Shown in pieces: positions 1-7,987 of a stretch of DNA of 64,000 nt. The notes below the pieces were generated by a model. That model searched no databases. It had not been told where the DNA came from and worked only from the letters and a program-made list of their open reading frames with translations. The DNA lies in assembly GCA_903828695.1 (NCBI GenBank), contig CAIKNE010000133.1:1-64000 (forward strand), in the 5' to 3' direction. A program made the position numbers and the translations under genes. The stretch's first letter is position 1, and every line of letters starts with the position of its first letter. The stretch comes from an uncultured Burkholderiales bacterium. GTDB taxonomy: Bacteria; Pseudomonadota; Gammaproteobacteria; Burkholderiales; Burkholderiaceae_C.

Positions 1-160
1 CAAACAATTCATCTTTAACCAGTTTCTTGCAAAATTTTGAACAAAATCTACAAACCAACGGCACGACCGGTAGTTTTATTAACCTGCAGGCGTAAATGGG
101 AATCATCGGATCAAATGGTTAATTAGGAACTTCTTGAATCTCAATACTCTATTAGGGACT

Positions 161-195
161 CAATTGCATCCCTCAATTGCATCCCTCAATTGAGG
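161..195. repeat. 13-bp tandem repeat ending in a palindrome
   Basis: Two exact copies of CAATTGCATCCCT are followed by a partial third copy, which turns into the 12-bp palindrome CCTCAATTGAGG. It lies in a gene-poor leader and no function is evident. The whole stretch 1-340 holds no convincing gene. Confidence 0.8.
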
Positions 196-252
196 AGTCA
201 ATCTCAAAATTATATTTTTTTTAAAATAGGATTGGAGTAATGTATTCACAGA

Positions 253-288
253 TTGAAGTAACCTGGTATCGATATCAGGCTACTTCAA
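253..288. other. Long imperfect inverted repeat (hairpin)
   Basis: TTGAAGTAACCTG and CAGGCTACTTCAA form 13-bp arms around a 10-base loop with one mismatch, which becomes a G-U pair in a minus-strand transcript. It lies just past the stop of the minus-strand ORF at 341-781, so it could end that transcript. No T-run follows on that strand, so a classical intrinsic terminator is not proven. Confidence 0.6.
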
Positions 289-340
289 CCAGACAAGCTA
301 TCACAGGCAGCACATTGGCGCAGAAGACGTGAGCAACGAC

Positions 341-781
341 TCATGCGGTATCCATATTGTTATTCGAATATTCGTGAACTATTGAACACACCTCAGCGTC
401 TGCCAACACGCGATCTAAATAGTTATTTACGACTATTGTCAAACTCAGGCCATAGGAGTCAGGCAGGAGGTAAATATCGTCTGCAAAGATGAAAATATTA
501 TTAGCAGTGAAATAGGATTTAACAACAAAGGGTTGCCCCTCCCATTTCCCATTCTCGAGGAATCTAATACTATTATTTCTAATAAACTCACCTCTAAATA
601 ACATTGAGGCAGGCCTAATTGTGTGCATAAGTGGGGCACTGTAAATGCTGGCTTTCAATACAGTTTTGGCTGTTGTACTTGGCGCGCGAGTGGTTGAGTT
701 GAGATTATCCTTAAAACTCAATACGATGTCAGATTGATTTTCTTCAGCACATAAAATCATCCTTTCTAAAGAATTTTGCAC
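341..781 (-). CDS. Hypothetical protein, uncertain
   Basis: This 146-codon ORF opens with GTG and has no clear Shine-Dalgarno sequence. I do not recognise the product. It has no signal peptide, membrane span or known motif, but its composition is protein-like, with mixed hydrophobic stretches such as IFIFADDIYLLP. An in-frame ATG at codon 8 is an alternative start. It stands alone, transcribed away from the cytochrome operon, with a hairpin 50 bases past its stop. The other ORF here (445-639) is a shadow. It may be a real orphan gene or a chance ORF. Confidence 0.35.
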   Translation of the reverse strand: MQNSLERMILCAEENQSDIVLSFKDNLNSTTRAPSTTAKTVLKASIYSAPLMHTIRPASMLFRGEFIRNNSIRFLENGKWEGQPFVVKSYFTANNIFIFADDIYLLPDSYGLSLTIVVNNYLDRVLADAEVCSIVHEYSNNNMDTA

Positions 782-1151
782 TCAAAAATCATCACTATTT
801 AGAAACTGAAGCTAATCTAACTTAGTCATATCTATGTCGGCATTTCGAGATTTACCAGGACCTCAGTTTTTCAGGTTATTTATTAGCTTAATGTTTTCTG
901 GAAATGCGCTTCAGACCGAAAAAATTGGCGTTCTGATCATTTACCCCAAAGTCTAGGTTATTTAAGAAAGAATAATCTAAAAAAATAATCATTGGTGATT
1001 CATAAAATTGCGTCAAACCATCCTCTGATTTGATATATATCAAATATAGGTCAATCTCCAAGCTCAACTAGGTATCCCTTGTTATTCATCAATCCCATCA
1101 AAAACTAAAACACTTAGTATGGGACTCATTATTGGATAACAGGGGACAGTC
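782..1151. other. Intergenic region upstream of the cytochrome operon
   Basis: This 370-base AT-rich stretch holds no convincing gene. Its notable content is the FNR-type palindrome at 1030-1043 and, just before the next gene, the ribosome-binding sequence AGGGGA. It probably carries the operon promoter. Confidence 0.6.
1030..1043. promoter_or_regulatory. FNR/Anr-type binding site
   Basis: TTGATATATATCAA matches the FNR consensus TTGATNNNNATCAA at every fixed position. It sits 108 bp before the start codon of the porin-cytochrome gene. If it is a class II site centred near -41, transcription would begin around 1078. Known FNR/Anr/Dnr proteins activate such promoters under low oxygen or, for Dnr types, nitric oxide. 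That this operon is so regulated is inference. Confidence 0.7.
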
Positions 1152-2600
1152 ATGAGGCAATATTCATCTATTTCGGGTATTCGATTACTGCTACCTTCTG
1201 AGAAGGCTAGGAACCAATTCCAAAATACGCTATTTTTATTCCTAACCTGCCTCTCATTTTTCGTTACCAATCATGCACAAGCATTACCCACCTTTGCAAG
1301 GCAAACAGGACAGAGTTGCGTAGCCTGTCACGCGGGAGGGCAATTTCCTGAGTTAACCCCCTATGGTCGAATCTTCAAACTCACTGGGTACACCATTGGC
1401 ACCCAAGGAAATCCTTTCTCAGGGTTGGTACTTGCCGAAGTTACGCAAAACAAAAATAACATTGACTCCGCAACGGGAACCATCGTTACTCAAAACAATA
1501 CACCCATTATCCCAACTGGCAGCGTCTTCATAGCGGGCAAGTTAACTGACAACATTGGCGGTTTTGCTCAAATCACTTACAACGTATATGACCACCAAGA
1601 TACAGCATCCCCCCCACAATGGAGAGGTAGACTTGTATCAGACAATACCGATCTGCGCTATGTAAATCGGTCTCTTGATTCCAACAACGATCTTATACTG
1701 GGAATTACGGTCAATAACAATCCTAGTGTTCAAGATGTCTGGAACAGCTCACCGGGTTGGAACTTCCCATATGTATCCTCCTCTGGAGGAGGTACTGCTT
1801 ACAGCTTACCCAAACCCATCCTCGAGCGCGGCTTTGGAAGCCCCGCCGCAGGAGTGGGAGGATACGTTTTTTGGAATAAATCTCTCTACGCCGAGATAAC
1901 TGGATATCAAACAGCAAATGGATTTTGGAAATTCTTAAGTCAAGGTTACAAAATGGGTTCCGCAGCAGAAGCGGGTAGCCCATTGGTATATTCACAAGGT
2001 ATCAGCCCCTACGCCAGAGTCGCATACTCCCATGAATGGAAAGACCAGAATGCGATGATTGGACTGATTGGGATGAATGCGAATATCTATCCAGTTGATT
2101 CAAATAATCTTCCAGCCTTTGGACCTGTTGTTCATTACAACGACAAAGGTATCGATGGTCAGTATCAATACTTGTTAGAACCACATACCTTTACTTCACA
2201 AGTGCGCTATGTCAGAGAAACTATTAATGATGACACTGCTCAGGCATATGCCAACTCTGACACTCTAAACTCAATTTTTACCAAGGTAACTTATGTTTAC
2301 AGAAATCAATACGGTGCAAATATAGCCTACAGAAAAATCACAGGATCTAGTGATTCGGGCGCTTACCCCACATTGCTACAAAATCCAACCGCATCCAGTT
2401 ATTCCACCAGCGCCAGGAATTCTCCCAATACGAAGCTGTGGACGCCTGAGGTATTTTGGTTACCACTTCAAAACCTCCGAATTGGGCTTCAGTACAACCT
2501 ATACACCGAGTACCTGGGCGCTGCAAGCAATTACGACGGATATAAAAGAAATGCATCAGACAACAATTCGGCATATTTATATGCTTGGGTTGCATTTTAA
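1152..2600 (+). CDS. Cyc2-like fused monoheme cytochrome/outer-membrane porin
   Basis: The 482-aa protein begins with a long-headed signal peptide, probably cut after HAQA near residue 44. It is followed by FARQTG, one c-type heme motif CVACH (residues 56-60) and PELTPYGRIFKLTGY. The remaining 400 residues are rich in Tyr, Asn, Ser and alternating hydrophobics and end in YAWVAF, with a terminal Phe typical of outer-membrane barrels. This layout, a short heme domain plus a barrel, is that of Cyc2, the outer-membrane iron oxidase of iron-oxidising bacteria. Related but uncharacterised porin cytochromes also occur in other proteobacteria, so iron as substrate is not shown. The start is supported by AGGGGA upstream. 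The c4-like gene follows after 12 bases. Confidence 0.65.
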   Translation: MRQYSSISGIRLLLPSEKARNQFQNTLFLFLTCLSFFVTNHAQALPTFARQTGQSCVACHAGGQFPELTPYGRIFKLTGYTIGTQGNPFSGLVLAEVTQNKNNIDSATGTIVTQNNTPIIPTGSVFIAGKLTDNIGGFAQITYNVYDHQDTASPPQWRGRLVSDNTDLRYVNRSLDSNNDLILGITVNNNPSVQDVWNSSPGWNFPYVSSSGGGTAYSLPKPILERGFGSPAAGVGGYVFWNKSLYAEITGYQTANGFWKFLSQGYKMGSAAEAGSPLVYSQGISPYARVAYSHEWKDQNAMIGLIGMNANIYPVDSNNLPAFGPVVHYNDKGIDGQYQYLLEPHTFTSQVRYVRETINDDTAQAYANSDTLNSIFTKVTYVYRNQYGANIAYRKITGSSDSGAYPTLLQNPTASSYSTSARNSPNTKLWTPEVFWLPLQNLRIGLQYNLYTEYLGAASNYDGYKRNASDNNSAYLYAWVAF

Positions 2601-2612
2601 ATAGGAGTCATC

Positions 2613-3263
2613 ATGATTAAAACTAAACTGCACCTTTTAAAAACAACCCTAACCGCATTATTTTGTGCTTCACTTGTCGCTTGTGTAAGTCCAGATAAAG
2701 GTAGAAACTTAAACGATCCAAGCATAAGTGGGGTAGATATTGCTAAGCAGTCCTGCTCTAACTGTCACGGGTTGAATGGACAATCTATTTCTCAACAATT
2801 TCCCAAACTCGCGGGCCAACAATTAGATTACATCAAAGCACAGTTAACGGACTTTAAGGGGCATGTTCGCAAAGATATCAACGGAACTCAGTATATGTGG
2901 GGTATAACGAACCTTACCACCAAGCAAGTTGAAGAACTTGCGGTATATTTTTCTACACAGCCTGCGATGAAAGGCACTGGAGTCCGAGGTCCCGATTTTG
3001 CGTTGGGTGAGTCTATTTTCAAAAACGGATTGCCCTCGCAAGGCGTATTGTCTTGTAACAGTTGTCATGGCCCAGAAGCTTTAGGCGTTGCTGAAATCCC
3101 CAGACTTGCCGGGCAGCACAGTAACTATCTTTATAAACAAATCATGGTGTTTAAGATGACGGATGATCGCCCACGAGGACAAGCGATGAAGCAAATTATT
3201 CACAATATGAACGAAGATCAAGCAAAGGCTGTTGCGAGTTACTTATCTTACCTGGACTTGTAA
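2613..3263 (+). CDS. Diheme c-type cytochrome lipoprotein (c4-like)
   Basis: This 216-aa protein has a lipoprotein signal with lipobox LVAC and acylated Cys at about residue 24. Two class I cytochrome c domains follow, with heme motifs CSNCH (48-52) and CNSCH (148-152). Each is followed by the KLAGQ or RLAGQ segment typical of cytochrome c4 halves. Such proteins carry electrons in the periplasm, here membrane-anchored. It is preceded by AGGAG and separated by only 12 bases from the porin-cytochrome gene, so the two are almost certainly co-transcribed and may be electron-transfer partners. It might equally pass electrons to a terminal oxidase encoded elsewhere. Confidence 0.8.
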   Translation: MIKTKLHLLKTTLTALFCASLVACVSPDKGRNLNDPSISGVDIAKQSCSNCHGLNGQSISQQFPKLAGQQLDYIKAQLTDFKGHVRKDINGTQYMWGITNLTTKQVEELAVYFSTQPAMKGTGVRGPDFALGESIFKNGLPSQGVLSCNSCHGPEALGVAEIPRLAGQHSNYLYKQIMVFKMTDDRPRGQAMKQIIHNMNEDQAKAVASYLSYLDL

Positions 3264-3420
3264 GTCTACTTGCTAGCTAGAATTATTTCTATGATACGGT
3301 GACTTCTATCGATGGGTCATGAGTATGAGTATAAAAACCTGAAGTCATGAACTACTTCAAGGAAAAATCAGATGCTTTAAAATCTACTTTTGATTTTTTT
3401 AAAGGTTTTCTAAATACTTG

Positions 3421-4203
3421 ATGGATACAGTTTTTAATTGCACTCAGTGCGGAAAGTGTTGTCACGATTTAAATATACCTCTAACCATCTCAGAAGCTAA
3501 AGATTGGCTACTCAGGGGACATAAGCTCAAAATATTGACCGAAGCCACGCCCTGGATAAATGATGTTCAAAGCACTGATGATTTGTTGCTTCGTAAAAAG
3601 TCATTAACTTTTCAAGCTCAAAGTGGTGCACTCTCAATACGAGTACTTGTATCACTCGTGGGTTATTTTCAAGGTGGATGTCCAAATTTAGACTCGAATC
3701 TAAACTGCACCATCTATAGCGTCAGACCCTTGACCTGTCGTATATACCCCTTTGAGATGAATCCCAAAATCATCTTAAATCCGAAAAATAAACTTTGTCC
3801 TAGCGAAGCATGGCAAACAAATGAAAATACCAGTGCTTTGAATACCGCCAATCAAATCTTCATAATTGACTCATATACCAAGTCCAATATAGAAAAGATA
3901 TACACAACTAGCGTAGATAGTGTTACTGCCAAGATGTTAATTTGCAAAGAACTTGGTATCTGTACAAGCTCCTTATCCAATGACGGCTACCTGTTTCATT
4001 TCCCTGATCAGGAAAAGCTGTCGGGTATTTTAGATAAGTTTTCCTTAAGGGACGCTTCATCGGCCCCCAATGCACCAGATGATGTTGACTGGATTATCTA
4101 TACCCAAAAAGCAGTTACCCTTAATGATCTGCAAGCGATAGGCTCCAATGCCGCCTACCCCAATCAGCACAGCATAAGTCCAGAAGAATTCATAACCCTA
4201 TGA
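3421..4203 (+). CDS. YkgJ-family cysteine-cluster protein
   Basis: The 260-aa protein carries CTQCGKCC within the first 15 residues and a second Cys group, CPNL..CTIY..RPLTCRIYPF, near residues 82-108. This is the signature of the YkgJ (zinc- or iron-chelating) family. The C-terminal half is not recognisable. The biochemical role of the family is poorly defined, with metal-cluster binding generally assumed. The ORF track begins one codon earlier at TTG; I prefer the adjacent ATG. It lies 157 bases after the cytochrome pair on the same strand and may be transcribed separately. Confidence 0.75.
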   Translation: MDTVFNCTQCGKCCHDLNIPLTISEAKDWLLRGHKLKILTEATPWINDVQSTDDLLLRKKSLTFQAQSGALSIRVLVSLVGYFQGGCPNLDSNLNCTIYSVRPLTCRIYPFEMNPKIILNPKNKLCPSEAWQTNENTSALNTANQIFIIDSYTKSNIEKIYTTSVDSVTAKMLICKELGICTSSLSNDGYLFHFPDQEKLSGILDKFSLRDASSAPNAPDDVDWIIYTQKAVTLNDLQAIGSNAAYPNQHSISPEEFITL

Positions 4204-4231
4204 CTCATCATCTGGGTCATAGGTCATAGGG
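4196..4231. other. Hairpin overlapping the ykgJ-like stop codon
   Basis: CCCTATGAC pairs perfectly with GTCATAGGG 18 bases later, and a second overlapping copy of GTCATAGG offers an alternative partner. It spans the stop codon. No T-run follows, so a role in ending transcription or stabilising the 3' end is only suggested. Confidence 0.4.
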
Positions 4232-4309
4232 CGTAGAAGTAAGTCAGGATTGCATGTCCACTAGAACGATAAAAAACCTCGCCCTATTTCCCTATTTAAA
4301 TGCGACTCT

Positions 4310-5383
4310 TTAAGCTGCAAACGGGTAATCTGTGTACCCTTTTGCATCGCCTGCATAAAAGGTACTCATATCAGGCGACGTCAATGCCACTCCGTCGTGT
4401 AGACGTCTTACGAGGTCAGGGTTGGAGATGAAAGGACGTCCAAAACCAATCAAGTCAGCTCCGTTGGAGCTTAAGGCATTTTCAGCTGATTCCTTTTCGA
4501 ATCCTCCCGCCAGAATAAACGGCCCTTTGAAGGCTTGACGAAGTTTGAGTTTGTAATCTTGTGGAACTGCGGGTGCGCCCATCGCAGAATGATCTAAAAC
4601 ATGCAAATACAGTAAACCGCACTGAGAGGCGTGTGTAACCAAGTCCAGGAATTGCTCCTCAACACCCGGGTACTCTCCCGTATTATTAAATGCACCAAAC
4701 GGGGAGATGCGAATACCGGTTTTATCAGCACCGATAGCTTTGATGATTGAATCTATGATTTCAATGGCGAATTTATTTCTTCCAGCGCTTGAGCCGCCGT
4801 AAGCATCCGTTCGTTTGTTTACGTTTGCGTTTAAAAACTGCTCAATTAAGTATCCATTGGCTGCGTGAATTTCAACCCCATCAAAACCAGCTGCTATCGC
4901 GTTGACCGCGGCTTGAGTGTATTCTTTGACTGCGTTGGTGATATCAGCCTGTGTCATCGCTTTGGGAGTGCTGTGAGGCTGCATCCCTTTCGTATCCGAG
5001 TAAATCTCGCCAGGACAAACTTCCGCTGTTGGGCTCAAAACCTCGGCACCTGTCGGCAAATTGGAATCGTGCGTGACACGCCCAGTGTGCATGAGTTGAA
5101 TAACTATTTTCCCGCCCTTGTCATGCACCACCTTCGTCACAGCTTTCCAACCATCGATTTGGGCTTGGTTATAGATACCAGGAATCCTTGCATAGCCAAC
5201 CCCATTAGGGGAAGGGGACGTGCCCTCTGTCACAATTAAACCTGCAGAAGCCCTTTGACCATAGTACTCACACATGAGCTCATTGGGGGTATTCGCAACT
5301 ACTGCGCGACTTCTAGTCATCGGGGACATAACGATTCGGTTCTTAAGTACCAAATGACGTGCTGTAAAGGTATCAAATAACAT
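4310..5383 (-). CDS. nemA: Old yellow enzyme-type alkene reductase
   Basis: The 357-aa protein is a full-length FMN-dependent ene reductase of the NemA/OYE family, a cytoplasmic TIM barrel that reduces activated C=C bonds and some nitro compounds with NAD(P)H. Visible hallmarks are LKNRIVMSPMTRSRA near the N-terminus, GVEIHAANGYLIEQF with the His/Asn substrate-binding pair near residue 175, and the phosphate-binding GGFE and LIGFGRPFISNPDL segments. AGGAA precedes the ATG. It is divergent from an aldo-keto reductase, and the shared upstream region holds a perfect inverted repeat. Together they look like a carbonyl or electrophile detoxification pair. Confidence 0.9.
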   Translation of the reverse strand: MLFDTFTARHLVLKNRIVMSPMTRSRAVVANTPNELMCEYYGQRASAGLIVTEGTSPSPNGVGYARIPGIYNQAQIDGWKAVTKVVHDKGGKIVIQLMHTGRVTHDSNLPTGAEVLSPTAEVCPGEIYSDTKGMQPHSTPKAMTQADITNAVKEYTQAAVNAIAAGFDGVEIHAANGYLIEQFLNANVNKRTDAYGGSSAGRNKFAIEIIDSIIKAIGADKTGIRISPFGAFNNTGEYPGVEEQFLDLVTHASQCGLLYLHVLDHSAMGAPAVPQDYKLKLRQAFKGPFILAGGFEKESAENALSSNGADLIGFGRPFISNPDLVRRLHDGVALTSPDMSTFYAGDAKGYTDYPFAA

Positions 5384-5465
5384 TGTTTATTCCTGTGGAA
5401 GAAGATGGCAAACCTAGACTCTATGATCAAAATATTAGTCACATTTTAGATAATTTTACATTTCC

Positions 5466-5508
5466 CCGCCTTGACTAAGGTCACAAGTACGCGACTTAGT
5501 CAAGGCGG
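5466..5508. promoter_or_regulatory. Large perfect inverted repeat, probable shared operator
   Basis: CCGCCTTGACTAAG and its exact complement CTTAGTCAAGGCGG form 14-bp arms around a 15-base spacer, midway between two divergent reductase genes. Each arm contains TTGACT, a plausible -35 element reading outward or inward. The symmetric placement suggests a dimeric repressor or activator controlling both genes. No regulator gene lies next to it in the window. Confidence 0.65.
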
Positions 5509-5576
5509 TTTAAAATGAGTAAGATAGAAAAATACTATCCAAGTTATTTATAAATTTTCAACGGAGTTAAACCATC

Positions 5577-6614
5577 ATGCGTTACAGGTTACTAGGCCAT
5601 ACAGGCTTGTATGTTTCAGAATTGTGTCTGGGTACCATGACTTTTGGTGCTCAAGGTTTCTGGGCTGTCATGGGTGGGTTAAAACAACCAGAGGTTAATG
5701 CTTTAGTCAAGGAGGCTTTTGACAAAGGAATTAACTTCTTTGACACTGCTAATGTTTACTCACTCGGAGAGTCTGAAAGCCTTCTTGGTGAATCCATTAA
5801 AAAGTTGGGGTTACCCAGGGATGAGCTTGTTATTGCGACAAAATCAACCGGAATCATGGACGAAAAACTCCCCAATGCAAGGGGACAATCAAGGGCGCAC
5901 ATTTTCAACGAAGTCAATGCTAGCCTTAAGCGTCTTCAAATTGACCATATCGATCTGTACCAGCTTCATGGCTTTGATCCACTTACGCCTTTCGAGGAGT
6001 CCCTTGGAGCTTTGACGGATCTGGTCAAAGCAGGAAAGATTCGCTACATTGGCCTCTGTAATATGGCCTCTTGGCAGATCATGAAAGCACTGAGTGTATC
6101 TAGACTGAAGGGTCTGGAAGAGTTTAAATCTGTCCAGTCTTACTACTCCATAGCAGGAAGGGACCTGGAGCGGGATGTTATCCCATTGGTCAAAGATCAA
6201 AATCTTGGGCTTATGATTTGGAGTCCGCTGGCTGGGGGCTACCTGTCGGGCAAATTCAGTACGAATGAATCTGCACCTGATAACTCTAGGCGAATGACTT
6301 TTGACTTTCCACCCCTGGATAAAGACCGCGCCAATAAATGCATTGAGATCATGAGACCCATTGCACAAAAACACAACGTCTCCGTAGCTCAAATTGCGCT
6401 TGCCTGGATACTATCGAACAAGTCGGTTTCTACGATCATCGTTGGAGCTCGAAAACTAGAACAACTCAAAGATAATATTAACGCGTCACATCTAACCTTA
6501 GATGATGAGGATTTGAGTTCACTCAGCTCAGCCAGCGCACTGCCCGTCGAATATCCAAATTGGATGATTGCTATGCAAGGTCAGTACCGTGCCAATGCAC
6601 CGGTAAAGGAGTAA
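5577..6614 (+). CDS. Aldo/keto reductase
   Basis: The 345-aa cytoplasmic NADPH-dependent aldo/keto reductase has the classical (beta/alpha)8 features: LGTMTFG near residue 20, FFDTANVYSLGESE with the catalytic Asp and Tyr near residues 57-62, VIATKS with the Lys, and YQLHGFD with the His. Near the C-terminus are VAQIALAWIL and the coenzyme-binding IIVGARKLEQLKDN. Length and motifs fit the YajO/Tas-like group acting on aldehydes. GGAG precedes the ATG by about nine bases. It is divergently paired with the ene reductase. The physiological substrate is unknown. Confidence 0.88.
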   Translation: MRYRLLGHTGLYVSELCLGTMTFGAQGFWAVMGGLKQPEVNALVKEAFDKGINFFDTANVYSLGESESLLGESIKKLGLPRDELVIATKSTGIMDEKLPNARGQSRAHIFNEVNASLKRLQIDHIDLYQLHGFDPLTPFEESLGALTDLVKAGKIRYIGLCNMASWQIMKALSVSRLKGLEEFKSVQSYYSIAGRDLERDVIPLVKDQNLGLMIWSPLAGGYLSGKFSTNESAPDNSRRMTFDFPPLDKDRANKCIEIMRPIAQKHNVSVAQIALAWILSNKSVSTIIVGARKLEQLKDNINASHLTLDDEDLSSLSSASALPVEYPNWMIAMQGQYRANAPVKE

Positions 6615-6631
6615 CCGTCTAATCGAACTTC

Positions 6632-6654
6632 CCCCAAGTCGGATAGGCTTGGGG
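6632..6654 (+). terminator. Possible intrinsic terminator after the aldo/keto reductase
   Basis: CCCCAAG and CTTGGGG form a 7-bp GC-rich stem with a 9-base loop, starting 18 bases after the stop codon. Only TTT follows, so termination would be weak or factor-assisted. Confidence 0.5.
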
Positions 6655-6772
6655 TTTCACGGTCTTAACACACACCCTCAATTCACTTGCATTTGACTCT
6701 GCATAGGGCCTCACCCAACAAAATCCAAGGCTGGGGCGAATCTGGAGGGAGATCAATTTCAGAGAATGTCCC

Positions 6773-6797
6773 GTTGAGCACCAATTTAGTGCTCAAC
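6773..6797. promoter_or_regulatory. Perfect 9-bp inverted repeat upstream of the cvpA-like gene
   Basis: GTTGAGCAC and GTGCTCAAC are separated by 7 bases and lie 70 bases before the next start codon. It could be an operator or a 5' leader hairpin. The remaining sequence up to the start codon is AT-rich and promoter-like. Confidence 0.5.
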
Positions 6798-6866
6798 TTG
6801 ATCTAATTAACTAGAATATCTTAATTTTTTCTCTTAGAATTAAGCCAAATATTCTTTGCTTAATTA

Positions 6867-7334
6867 ATGACGTATCTAAATTATTTTTCTTTACTAGTAA
6901 TATTAATAGGTACCGCCAACGGATCCTTTAAGGGTTGGTTATCGCAACTTTACTACTTTTTATTCGTAGTCGTTTTTTACGTGTTTTTTAGAAAAATCAG
7001 TCACGGCGATTTTTTATTTGTCATATTGCCTGAATTAGACCCTCAAACTCAAAAAATTGTCCAACTTGAGATCATTTTTGTTTTCTTACTCTTCGTTTTT
7101 TGGGGTGTGAGAAAAATTCACAATGCAATATTTGAGAAAGTTGCTGAGGTACCAGGGCATCAAGTAGCCGGAGCTGTGCTGGGATTCATGATAAGTTACA
7201 TCTTGCTGGTATTTCTAGGCCAGGTTATTGATCTAACCCACTACAGAACGGATGAATGGTGGACCTCGTCCCTAGAGTATGACTGGTCTGTCAAGACGTT
7301 TGACTTCCTTAACTTCGTTATATTTAACGATTAG
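6867..7334 (+). CDS. CvpA-like inner-membrane protein
   Basis: The 155-aa protein has about four hydrophobic segments, near residues 5-20, 25-45, 65-85 and 100-118. The N-terminal span runs into GSFKGWLSQL and an acidic/aromatic tail contains YDWS. Length, topology and the glycine-rich fourth segment (GAVLGFMISYILLVFLG) resemble the CvpA family, which is required for colicin V production in E. coli and is implicated in envelope homeostasis. Sequence similarity is weak by eye, so this is a family-level guess. No clear ribosome-binding site precedes the ATG. Its 3' end overlaps the convergent small ORF by 11 bases. Confidence 0.55.
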   Translation: MTYLNYFSLLVILIGTANGSFKGWLSQLYYFLFVVVFYVFFRKISHGDFLFVILPELDPQTQKIVQLEIIFVFLLFVFWGVRKIHNAIFEKVAEVPGHQVAGAVLGFMISYILLVFLGQVIDLTHYRTDEWWTSSLEYDWSVKTFDFLNFVIFND

Positions 7335-7485
7335 TAGTATTCGAATTTGTATTCGTATTAATCTTCGTTGACTCAACCATGTAAACCTGCGCTTTCTTTA
7401 CTGCATTATCAATTACGATCGCAGTATTGCTAACGCCCACAGTCGCCACGAAGACTCCTAAGAAGAAAGCAAAGATATATCCCAT
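7324..7485 (-). CDS. Small single-pass membrane protein
   Basis: I take the internal ATG at 7485 as the start, giving 53 residues. It begins with MGYIFAFFLG, runs through one hydrophobic helix (about residues 3-22), then a short amphipathic part and a polar tail rich in Asn and Thr (NTNTNSNTTNR). The longer ORF-track start adds a less convincing 24 residues. GGAA lies about 11 bases upstream of the chosen start. Function unknown. It overlaps the convergent cvpA-like gene at the stop codons. Confidence 0.45.
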   Translation of the reverse strand: MGYIFAFFLGVFVATVGVSNTAIVIDNAVKKAQVYMVESTKINTNTNSNTTNR

Positions 7486-7557
7486 AGCATCTAGATTCCG
7501 TGAATTTAGCTTGAGTGCGGCGTTGACTGACAGGTTAATGGTGAAACTGACCCCCAT

Positions 7558-7987
7558 GGGCCTACAGTTTATGAATCGGAACTAACCTCAAATACTTTAG
7601 CTCCCTATTTATTACAACCACGAATCATTTTTAGGCTTACGCCCTTTGATGTTTCATCTCATATATTCGGCACAACTTAGGTAAACTAGAGAATTACCCG
7701 CATCCTTAGGGGCAAAGACCGAATTGGGCGTACAGGAGTCTGCTAGATACGGTCGCTGCAGGCCAAACGGTGCTTTGACTCCCTCTGTTTTGACCCCGCC
7801 TCCCCCTTACCCTCCCTAGTTCTCCCAGGGGATAGTTGGACGTAGGGAATGGTTTATTTCGCTGGGCTGGCAATGAAAACTGCATGCACATATACTCTGC
7901 TCATGTGAATGAAATGAACAAATACTTGCACAAGCCGACTTAAGTAAAAGACCTGAATTGAGGAGGTTTTGCGGCAATATTGATCCA
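7558..7987. other. Intergenic region before the flavin reductase
   Basis: This 430-base stretch has no convincing gene. The minus-strand ORFs here have unlikely compositions. It contains pyrimidine-rich blocks on the plus strand near 7790-7830 and a strong GAGGAGG at 7960-7966. I could not match it to an FMN riboswitch. Confidence 0.5.
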
